This document shows, in pieces, positions 56,826-64,000 of a stretch of 64,000 bases of DNA. The stretch comes from Uranotaenia lowii (lineage: Eukaryota > Arthropoda > Insecta > Diptera > Culicidae). The stretch spans positions 420,963,245 to 421,027,244 of the forward strand of contig NC_073692.1 of assembly GCF_029784155.1 (NCBI RefSeq), read 5' to 3'. The translations under genes and the position numbers were made by a program. Position 1 is the stretch's first letter; each line of letters starts with the position of its first letter. The notes under the pieces are model-generated. The model saw nothing but the letters and a program-made list of their open reading frames with translations, was not told where the DNA came from and ran no database searches.

Positions 56826-59444
56826 GTTAGTAAGTAAGTTTACGCCATGTTTATTTTCTTTGCATTTTATGCAGGATTTAATGTACTTTTCGATTTTTCT
56901 TCGCATGTTGGGCCAACTGTAAAGATTGTTTAATTTCTTATATAGTCTATTTGCTCCAATATGACCTCCTAGTGGGGAGTCATGATTTGCTTTGATAATT
57001 TCCAATTGCTCATTTTCATCAAGTATCAACCTTTTCGGTTGATAAAGTATTATTTTAACTGATTTCAGTTCTTGTCCACATTTCTCCTTAAAGAATTGTG
57101 GTCTCACAAGCTGAAATATATCGCTATCTAGCGCTAGAGCTAGAGTATCGATATTGAGATAAGTGGCCATTTTTTCGATTTCCTGCAGGATATTTTTTAA
57201 TTCATAATTTTCAGGTATGAGCTTACCTTTTGACGTCGCTAGCTGACGTTTCTTAGTTTTATTGGTAATTTGTATTAATATGTTTCCGAAATTAGAGTTG
57301 TCGCGATCAACTTCTAAAATCAATTTAGGTAAATCAAAGATTTCGTACGTGTTCAACGCCTCATACGATTTGAGTTGATCAGGCTCAAATGTATCGTTGG
57401 TCACTTGTATTGATTCTTGATTTGTTTCCTTAATTTTTTTCATGGATCTTGTTTGAGTCATAAGAACATTTATGTTTTGTAAAATGTCGGAGTCCATGCT
57501 TATTCGAGATAACGCATCTGCTCCCACATTTAACTTTCCTTGGACGTATTCAACGTCAAATACGAACTCCTCAAGATCTACTCTCATTCTGGTTAATCTC
57601 GATGAGGGGTTCTTCATTGAGAATAAATACACTAACGGTCTATGGTCTGTCTTGACTAAAAATTTTCGGCCATATAAATATGGTCTGAAGTGCATAATTG
57701 CCCAATGAATAGCAATTAGCTCCTGTTCAATTGTTGATTTATTAGACTCGCCTTTTGTGAATGCTTTACTAGCAAAAGCGATAGGGAGTTCAAAATTTCC
57801 GTGTTGTTGAGCAAGTACTGCTCCACAAGCGGTTTTGGACGCGTCAGTTGTTAAAATAAACTGTTTCTTAAAATCTGGAAATTGTAAAATTTGGGGAGAG
57901 GTTAAACTACCTCTGAGTGTGTCGAACGCTTCTTGGCATTCTGGTTTCCATTCGAAAATGGCATTTTTCCGCAGCATTTTATTTAATGGGTATGCAATAT
58001 TTGCAAAATTTTTAATAAACCTTCTGTAATAATTACAGAAAGCTACAAATCGTCTTACATCATCGACGTTAGTGGGTTTAGGATAGTTTTGAATTACCGA
58101 ATATTTAGATTTATCGGGTTGTATTCCAGCTTCAGAAATGTGATGACCCAAATATGTAACTTCATTTTTGAAGAAATTGCATTTAGATGGGTTTAATTTT
58201 AAATTATATAAACGCAATTTTTCAAATACCTTCTCCAAGTTGGAGAGGTGATGGTTTATTGAACATCCGACAACAATTATGTCGTCGATGTATAAAAATG
58301 CACATTCTGGGGGTAATCCACTTAGTGCTATTTGCATCATTCGTTGGAAGCTGTTTGGGGAAATGTTTAGTCCAAAGGGCAAACGGTTGAACTCGTAATG
58401 CCCTGAGACCGTTGAAAATGCTGTTGTCCTTTTTGAATCTTCCTCTAATTCGATTTGATGAAATCCTGACATTAAGTCTAGAGTCGAAAAGAATTTCGCT
58501 CTGCCTAAATGATCTAAGATTTCATCAATCCTTGGCAACGGGAATTTGTCAGGAATCACTTTTTTGTTCAGCTGACGGAAATCCACTACTAGTCGCCATT
58601 TTTTCTCTTTTTCCGACTTCTTGGGAACTAATAATATCGGTGAATTGAATGGACTTATCGACGGCTGAATAATTTTATCTGACAACATTTTATTAACTTG
58701 TCTATCGATTTCCTGGAGATGAGCTTCCGGGGTACGATAATTTTTAATGTAAACTGGATGTCCCTCTTGCATCGAGATTTTTTGTTTGTAGAAGTTGTTT
58801 GCAGTTAAGGTATCTCCTTCCAAGGAAAAGATATCATTATATTTGAAACAAAGTTCTCTTAATTTATCTTCAGCCTCTGGATAGTAATCTAATTTGATTT
58901 CTCTTTCCAGTTTTTCCAACCTTTGCTTAATATACTTCGACTGTTTTCCTTGAGCTTTGAAATCGAATTTCCTTAGTGGGAGTACCTTTGGTTTAAAATT
59001 TTTAAAAATTGTAACAGGCTGTTCATTAGTGTTAATAATTTGAACAAATTTTGCAGATGGACTGACTATTGTGTTGGAATAAAAAATTCCACGACCTATT
59101 TGGTCCCCAATAATTACACTGTCTTCAGACACTCCTTCTAACTTCACCTCTTTGACAATTTGGCACCTTGGTGGTATAATAATCTTATCTTCAAAATTGT
59201 CTTCGATCGGAATTTCGAAGTTTTGACCTTGGTAATCGAAAGATAATAACCATGATCTTAAACAAATTTTTGTACCATAATGTGCTAAGAAATCTCGTCC
59301 CAAAATTCCGTCGGTAATTATGGGAAAGTCTTTCCCAACTACTTGAAAGTTTGCCGGGATTTTCATTTGATCTAAAAGAATATAGGAATAAGCTATACCT
59401 ATAGTTTCTATACGTCCGTTTGTTACGCCATTAATAACACACAC
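56793..59444 (-). pseudogene. pol: protease C-terminus, RT, RNase H, integrase N-terminus
   Basis: The 883-codon frame starts at a GTG and lacks its own initiation, so it is a segment of a polyprotein. The protease tail with GILGRDFLAHYG lies at residues 46-57. RT covers about 230-430, with the catalytic TLDLMSGFHQ (Asp 323) and YIDD at 385-388. RNase H runs from about 525 to 650 with Asp 534 (TTDAS), Glu 575 (EQEL) and Asp 600 (KTDHR). The integrase zinc finger follows near the end: HDSPLGGHIG, then CIKC. The last residues, from 56838 down, are encoded by the inserted LINE tail, so the frame ends artificially. The sequence is otherwise intact, which fits a recently active element. Confidence 0.9.
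56839..56847. repeat. Target-site duplication of the RTE LINE, right copy
   Basis: TTTACGCCA is identical to 53460-53468. It lies just after the codons for the CIKCKENK integrase zinc-finger segment. Confidence 0.9.
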
Positions 59445-59580
59445 AAAATGTATAGATTTTAGTTGATGGTTGAAGAATGTGTTCTTTGATAATCGAGATG
59501 TCCGCGCCTGTATCTACAATTAAAGTGCACGGCTTGTCACACATTTCCAATCTTAACGTTAGGAAATTCGTGTAATGCAT
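59431..59580 (-). pseudogene. pol start: protease active-site segment, frame-shifted from the rest
   Basis: The 49-codon frame begins MHYTNFLTL and carries the aspartic-protease motif LIVDTGADISII, the active site that matures Gag-Pol. It lies in the -1 frame relative to gag, which would fit ordinary Gypsy-type -1 frameshifting after the gag stop at 59598-59600. It then ends at a stop (59431-59433) before the rest of the protease, which continues in another frame from about 59444. A one-base length difference in the A4 run at 59445-59448 would explain the break. Whether this is a mutation, a sequencing error or a recoding site cannot be told here. Confidence 0.75.
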
Positions 59581-59597
59581 GTTAAAAGTGAAAATTT

Positions 59598-60848
59598 TTA
59601 CGTTCTGGCTAGTATAACCCCTTGAGGCTGATGCCTGTCCGTCTCTGGTTGGGGTCGAACCGTCGACGGCTGATCGTTTTCCACGTAATATACATTACGC
59701 CTTCTATTTCGATCATTTGAACCGTTACGATTTCTATAGTTGTTATTATTTCGGATCTCGTTGTAGTATCTTTGGTTATTGTTATGATTGTCGCCGTAAT
59801 TTCTGTGATCGCGACGGTTATTGTTGTAGCGATTACTGGCGTAATTTCGTTGATTGTTGTATTGTCGACCATTATTACCATGATATCGATTGTTAAATCT
59901 TTGGCTATCTCTATTACCTCTGTTTGATTTGTATCTGCCTCTACTAGAGTAAGATAGTACCTGGTTGGTTGAAGTGCCGGGTGTCGAATTTTCGAGCACT
60001 TTAACAACAGCCTCTTTGACGTTGTTAAAAGTCCCAGCCTTCAAGATGAGTTTGGTGTCGTTGTTTGTTACAACGTTTATCAAAGCATCGACGCCAGCTT
60101 TATTTGCCATTGTCGACGCAACATCGTCAGGTATTTTGCTTCCCAGATAAACTGCTTTTAGTTGTGCAGTTAAACCTTCCACTTCGTCGCACAGTGTTTG
60201 TGGTGACTGATTTTGACGTACGTTTTTCATTTTTGACAAAATGCTGTCGGGAGTAATTCTATCCTGACAACGTTCTTTGACATTTGCTACTATTGTTTCG
60301 ATAGATTTAGCCGAGTCGGGTAAACCCAACCTAGCTTTACCAATAAGTCTGGTTCTCAAAAATTTTCCGGCAATCTCTTTGTGAGCTGTCGATACTATCT
60401 CATTCAACAAGTTTGCTGAGTCGATGAATGACTCCAGCCCAGCGGCGGCACCGTCATAGGGGTGCACCAGCGCCGTGGCTGTTTTGATATCGAAATCTGG
60501 CATTTTTATATACCGACTGAGTATTATCGCAACCTTTGAAATAGTTTTTAGTTTTATTTTTGAAGGTTTGGTGTTTTTGGTACTTAATATCGAAGTAGCC
60601 AATAATTGTAAAGATTGATTAAAACGAGCTTTTAGTAAATGGTATTTTTCCACTTGTTTTTCCCAAGTTCCTGTTTCAATGGAATAATGTTTAATTGATT
60701 GGACTAATTCTTTATACTCGTTAAAACTAGCTTTCAGTTTTTCTTCTTTGGCTTTTACAAGTTCAAACGTTTTAACATTATTGACGCTTTTCTTTAAGTT
60801 ATCGTGTTCTTTTGCAATGTAGTTCTCGATTTCTTCGAGATGATTCAT
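59598..60848 (-). CDS. gag: Gag structural protein
   Basis: This 416-codon ORF is directly upstream of pol on the minus strand. The first ~100 residues are charged and helical (MNHLEEIENYIAKEHDNLKK, coiled-coil-like). The middle (about 110-290) is the capsid-like part with DFDIKTATALVHPYDGAAAG and FIDSANLLNEIVS. The C-terminal ~120 residues are very rich in Asn, Arg and Tyr (for example NRYHGNNGRQYNNQRN), a basic region that would bind RNA. No CCHC zinc knuckle is present, a trait I associate with the 412/mdg1 lineage. It forms the particle that packages element RNA. The gag stop and the next pol frame overlap by less than 25 bases around 59580-59600. Confidence 0.9.
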   Translation of the reverse strand: MNHLEEIENYIAKEHDNLKKSVNNVKTFELVKAKEEKLKASFNEYKELVQSIKHYSIETGTWEKQVEKYHLLKARFNQSLQLLATSILSTKNTKPSKIKLKTISKVAIILSRYIKMPDFDIKTATALVHPYDGAAAGLESFIDSANLLNEIVSTAHKEIAGKFLRTRLIGKARLGLPDSAKSIETIVANVKERCQDRITPDSILSKMKNVRQNQSPQTLCDEVEGLTAQLKAVYLGSKIPDDVASTMANKAGVDALINVVTNNDTKLILKAGTFNNVKEAVVKVLENSTPGTSTNQVLSYSSRGRYKSNRGNRDSQRFNNRYHGNNGRQYNNQRNYASNRYNNNRRDHRNYGDNHNNNQRYYNEIRNNNNYRNRNGSNDRNRRRNVYYVENDQPSTVRPQPETDRHQPQGVILART

Positions 60849-60967
60849 AGATAATATTTATTTTTCGACTCAATCTTAAATTATACTAAACAATGTGTTG
60901 GTTTTTTTTTTTTTTTGATAATATGTAGTGAATAGTATTTACTTATCTTGAAGTGTTGATGTGTTGT

Positions 60968-61207
60968 TTACGCCGGATGCGGTTCCTGCGCTCTCTGTAG
61001 CGCTCGCTGTACGCCTCCCAGTCGGATGTACACTGCTAACAGGATCACTAGATATACAAGGAGTATACCACACGCCATAACTTCACTGATTAGATCTTGT
61101 AGTGGGTGAACCGCCATTATTTCTGCTGATGGTACCGTTGTTGTTTCACTTGCCAACTTTACTCGCACTGGCCAGCATCCTTTAACTGCACATGCCAGTT
61201 TTATCAT
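60968..61207 (-). CDS. Leader ORF 2: small single-pass membrane protein
   Basis: This 79-codon ORF lies between the PBS and gag. It has a Thr/Val-rich first half and one strongly hydrophobic segment at about residues 43-62 (ACGILLVYLVILLAVYIRL), followed by a short basic tail with GGVQRALQRAQ. That pattern predicts a single transmembrane helix with the positive tail inside the cell. It has no similarity I recognise to envelope proteins, and it is far too small to be one. It lies 119 bases before the gag start on the same RNA, so translation of gag would need leaky scanning, reinitiation, splicing or an IRES. Its status as a real gene is inferred only from the open frame and the helix. Confidence 0.5.
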   Translation of the reverse strand: MIKLACAVKGCWPVRVKLASETTTVPSAEIMAVHPLQDLISEVMACGILLVYLVILLAVYIRLGGVQRALQRAQEPHPA

Positions 61208-61319
61208 TGTTCTTCGATCACTTTTAATATTTACTGTTTAGCTAAGAGTTTGTTTGTAAGGCACCTCACACGGTATGTCATCACATGCTAGTTTATACAT
61301 ATGCATCACTGATTGGTCA

Positions 61320-61520
61320 CTATATTGAGCGTACGTTGCTCAGCACGATTTCCCGCGCTGCCACATTTTTTACGTGTGTTTTAAGATGACTGTTGTATGC
61401 TTTAAACACAGCATAGGCTACCAGCAAACACGTGATTATTATGAGCACTGTGGCGATAAGTTCTGTTTCCTTTGATGCCACTTGATTTGTGATAAAATTT
61501 TCTGTGCTGAACCAGCCCAT
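61320..61520 (-). CDS. Leader ORF 1: small single-pass membrane protein
   Basis: This is the first ATG-started frame after the PBS, 66 codons long. After a polar start (MGWFSTENFITNQVASKETE) it has a hydrophobic segment at about residues 21-41 (LIATVLIIITCLLVAYAVF), then a His/Lys-rich tail (KAYNSHLKTHVKNVAARE). The topology resembles leader ORF 2, but the sequences are not alike. The residue after the Met-Gly is Trp, which argues against N-myristoylation. Its position as first cistron of the genomic RNA makes it interesting. I know of no defined function for such ORFs. Confidence 0.5.
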   Translation of the reverse strand: MGWFSTENFITNQVASKETELIATVLIIITCLLVAYAVFKAYNSHLKTHVKNVAAREIVLSNVRSI

Positions 61521-61614
61521 GTTTCACTAATTTACTCTTAGTTGCACTTTTCCACTTTTACTTTGTTTCAAGAACTTTTACTTTGTTTCAAGACTTCTTT
61601 TCCTTGGTGAGTTC

Positions 61615-61629
61615 ACTGTCTGGTCGCCA
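61615..61629 (-). other. Primer binding site (PBS)
   Basis: The minus strand reads TGGCGACCAGACAG immediately after the 5' LTR end (TACTAAA). A TGG start complements the CCA end of a tRNA, and TGGCGACC is the form used by 412/mdg1-type elements with an arginine tRNA. The match beyond eight bases was not checked. Confidence 0.75.
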
Positions 61630-62077
61630 TTTAGTATTTCCACCTTTTTGGCGTTTTAAGGATTTCGGATGAAAGCTGAATGAACAACCGGCAGCACCTC
61701 TTTGTGCCTCGATTACTAGTTGGGTAAATGAACGTCAATCTTTATTTCCGAGTTTCTTAAATACTATGATTACAATGGTATTCAGTCAGTCAGGCAGTCA
61801 GACATAATGCAGCGCTTTGGAAAGCCCATGTATAAAACAACAATAAACGACGCCCCACAGAAGGTTGCTAAGAAAGCATAACAGACTCATCGGTGGGTCG
61901 ACGTAAAGGAAAACAAACTATGCTTACCTCCGCGCGTCGGTAAAGGTCGCACGTGAAGCAAAATACTTAATTGTTTTATGACCGTGAAATCCGTTTAACA
62001 GACTCATGGGTTTTTTTACTCATAAGACTTTTATGATTGGGAATTTGGAATTGATGGGAGATAGCAAGGATGCTACA
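61630..62077 (-). repeat. 5' LTR
   Basis: This 448-bp copy has the same length and, by eye, the same sequence as 51927-52374. As the promoter-bearing LTR of the minus-strand element it should start transcription toward lower coordinates. A TTTTATACATGG word on its minus strand (near 61822-61837) is TATA-like but unproven. TTTG at 62078-62081 is the outer target duplication. Confidence 0.93.
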
Positions 62078-62191
62078 TTTGAAAACGCAAGCGGATGTAT
62101 AAAGTCATAGAAGAAATTAAAATTCAATAAGAAATTAACAAAAATGTCAACAATTACCAGAACAACGAGTCTTAGAAATAAATTTAAAAAA

Positions 62192-62905
62192 ATTACAAAA
62201 ATGTCAAAAATGACAAAAATGTCAAAAATGTCAAAAATGTCAAAAAAGTCAAAAATGTCAAAAATGTCAAAAATGTCAAAAATGTCAAAAATGTCAAAAA
62301 TGTCAAAAATGTCAAAAATGTCAAAAATGTCAAAAATGTCAAAAATGTCAAAAATGTCAAAAATGTCAAAAATGTCAAAAATGTCAAAAATGTCAAAAAT
62401 GTCAAAAATGTCAAAAATGTCAAAAATGTCAAAAATGTCAAAAATGTCAAAAATGTCAAAAATGTCAAAAATGTCAAAAATGTCAAACATGTCATAAATG
62501 TCAAAAATATCAAAAATGTCAAATATGTCAAAAATGTCAAAAATGTCAAAAATGTCAAAAATGTCAAAAATGTCAAAAATGTCAAAAATGTCAAAAATGT
62601 CAAAAATGTCAAAAATGTCAAAAATGTCAAAAATGTCAAAAATGTCAAAAATGTCAAAAATGTCAAAAATGTCAAAAATGTCAAACATGTCATAAATGTC
62701 AAAAATATCAAAAATGTCAAAAATGTTAAAAATGTCAAAAATGTCAAATATGTCAAAAGTGTCAAAAATGTCAAAAATGTCAAAAATGTCAAAAATGTCA
62801 AAAATGTCAAAAATGTCAAAAATGTCAAAAATGTCAAAAATGTCAAAAATGTCAAAAATGTCAAAAATGTCACAAATATCAAAAATGTCAAAAATGTTAA
62901 AAATT
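62192..62905. repeat. 9-bp satellite array (ATGTCAAAA unit)
   Basis: About 78 units of ATGTCAAAA run from 62192 to 62905. Variant units TCAAACATG, TCATAAATG and TCAAAAATA occur together at 62483 and again at 62681, exactly 198 bp or 22 units apart. This shows that a block of the array was duplicated. Spurious frames of up to 297 codons (FDI, TFL, SKM repeats) are open on both strands and are not genes. Confidence 0.95.
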
Positions 62906-64000
62906 TGAACCAACTATCAAGGAATGCTGTTGTTATTTATTCGCCAAAATAGTCGGTTATTAAAACAAATTCGCACTTGTTATACGAAAAGAAAAAAAAA
63001 CAAATTTACATCCTTAACGGTGAGAAAAAAAAACTTCATAATTTAAGTTAATTTTCAATAACTACAGGGACTTAATTTTCCAATGAGCAAAGTTTGTGAT
63101 ACGAGGCTGGCAAAAACAAGCATTTTTGTTACCTTACGTCGCGTCAGGGCTTAGATTCGGCTGTTAAAAAATTGAAGAAAGAAAAAATAACCGTCGAAAG
63201 TCTTTCATCGTGCGAGAAAGTCATTATTGAGGGATTGAAAAGTGACATCGTGGCCATTTGAGAGTTTTCTGTGCCCAGGTACGGTGTGACTCAACCTTGA
63301 AAGTTACGCTTTTTTCACCTAACTTCTTAATTCTTCCGAGAGTTGGTAGTGGCAAAAGCTCGTCGAATTGCCATTCAATACGACAAAATTTGGGGTGGGT
63401 ATGAGCAGCAAAAGTACCCGGGCCATTAACGAAAATTGAACACGAATCCGAACGTTGTGTCAAAGTCGTTGTCGGTGGAGCAATTCTGCAAAGAAGTTCA
63501 AAGGCTCGCATCGTCGGCGGATGGAGTTTTTAGCCAATTTAGCTTGGTGAAATTCTACGTGTAGGTACATTGTGAGGAAAAACCTAACGAAGTAGAGTAT
63601 TTGATTGAAAATGAAATAAAGAACGTTCCGGTATTGCTTCATACGGAAAATGTGTAAGAAGTATTGCCATTAATCGTCCAAACAGAAGAAATTTTTGATC
63701 AGCTTAGCAAATCTGGTTTCAGGCAATTGAACTAATTTTGTTGCCATTAATTACGCGGAAAATCGGTTCTTCGGTTTAAATTTCTAGAATTTATTAGTAA
63801 AAATACTGTAAATATAATTGTCCAACTGATTGCGAAACATTAAAATAAAATAAAACCACTGCGCACTGTTTGTTGATTTTCAGCTCACTCTTTAACGAAT
63901 GGCATTTATTTGACTCCACCAAAATTTGCTTACACCAGCTGTTACTCAAAGCCAAAAAACCAATCGTTCCCAACCATTCATTCAACGGATCAACCCAAAC
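62906..64000. other. No confidently identified gene; possible decayed coding remnant
   Basis: The plus strand at about 63130-63660 has short stretches that read like decayed coding sequence, for example LDSAVKKLKKEKITVESLSS near 63150, but stops interrupt every frame. I cannot assign it to a family. Minus-strand frames (95 codons at 63224-63511) show no domain. Confidence 0.4.

Larger units (their letters stand above)
53469..56838 (+). mobile_element. RTE-clade LINE, apparently full length, inside pol
   Basis: This 3370-bp insertion has a ~250-bp 5' region, one long ORF and a short 3' tail ending TTAGTAAGTAAG, the tetranucleotide-like tail typical of RTE elements, which lack poly-A. A 9-bp target duplication TTTACGCCA flanks it. 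It lies in the opposite orientation to its host LTR element. The 5' region contains two copies of a GCGTCTGTTC-CCAGGTCAGGG word (about 53608 and 53650) and a ribozyme-like fold. Two other copies in the window (23336-26105 and 15955-16260) share the same ends, which supports the boundaries. Confidence 0.92.
51927..62077 (-). mobile_element. Ty3/Gypsy LTR retrotransposon, 412/mdg1-like
   Basis: The element reads on the minus strand and spans 10151 bp, including a 3370-bp LINE insertion, so the empty element is about 6.8 kb. It has two 448-bp LTRs, a PBS, two small leader ORFs, gag, pol (protease, RT, RNase H, integrase) and a PPT, in that order. A 4-bp target duplication TTTG is at 51923-51926 and 62078-62081. 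No envelope-like frame follows integrase. The 412/mdg1 assignment rests on the TGTAG LTR start, a PBS starting TGGCGACC, the absence of a zinc knuckle in gag and the general pol sequence. The LTRs look identical by eye, so the insertion is young. Confidence 0.92.

Noticed and set aside
62020..62913. Frames of up to 297 codons across the second 9-bp satellite
   Set aside because: Same artefact: FDI, TFL and SKM repeats from a 9-bp unit. No support for coding.
1..64000. CRISPR array, prokaryotic operons or phage sequence
   Set aside because: No regular repeat-spacer pattern is present. All repeats are satellites or transposon ends, and all identified proteins are eukaryotic transposable-element proteins.

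Overview
This window reads as gene-poor, AT-rich dipteran DNA, most likely from a mosquito (Culicidae). I recognise no cellular protein-coding gene, no rRNA gene and no canonical tRNA gene. Almost everything that can be identified is a transposable element, an element remnant or a satellite. The mosquito assignment is an inference from the element mix: a Juan-like Jockey-clade LINE, RTE-clade LINEs, an ITmD37E-like mariner, a Ty3/mdg1-type LTR retrotransposon, a Penelope-like element, tRNA-derived SINEs and many TIR/MITE families.

Layout, left: 1317-2447 is a 16-bp minisatellite arranged as two opposed arms. It runs directly into a 5'-truncated Penelope-like element (2448-4020) with RT and GIY-YIG modules and a 3' hammerhead ribozyme. 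Palindromic repeats occupy 4130-5670, and 8496-9717 is a decayed mariner with TA flanks. A 1.6-kb 9-bp satellite lies at 11914-13534. A solo RTE 3' end (15955-16260), a 1.3-kb TIR element (16652-17953), several tRNA-derived SINEs (18.3-20.7 kb) and a 103-bp tandem array (20841-21285) follow.

Middle: a decayed, internally deleted RTE copy (23336-26105), a 326-bp PIF/Harbinger-type MITE (26338-26663), a Juan-like LINE remnant (28015-29735), several TIR elements, including a 321-bp MITE beside a SINE (35586-35906), and a second mariner (38197-39235). A second, different RTE-like LINE (41692-43284) has a 13-bp target-site duplication. Then come two large multi-module foldback-like elements (44258-46464 and 47085-49060) and a degenerate ~115-bp tandem array (49255-50150).

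Right: the best-preserved object is a minus-strand Ty3/Gypsy (412/mdg1-like) LTR retrotransposon at 51927-62077. Its 448-bp LTRs look identical by eye, it has a TTTG target duplication, a tRNA-type PBS and a PPT, and it carries gag and pol plus two small leader ORFs that each predict one membrane helix. A plus-strand RTE LINE (53469-56838) with an intact 1035-codon endonuclease-RT ORF is inserted in the integrase region of pol and flanked by a 9-bp target duplication. The 5' end of that LINE carries what looks like part of an HDV-like self-cleaving ribozyme. A second 9-bp satellite, whose unit differs by one base from the first, starts about 115 bp beyond the LTR element. Several long stretches hold nothing I can name and are listed as such.
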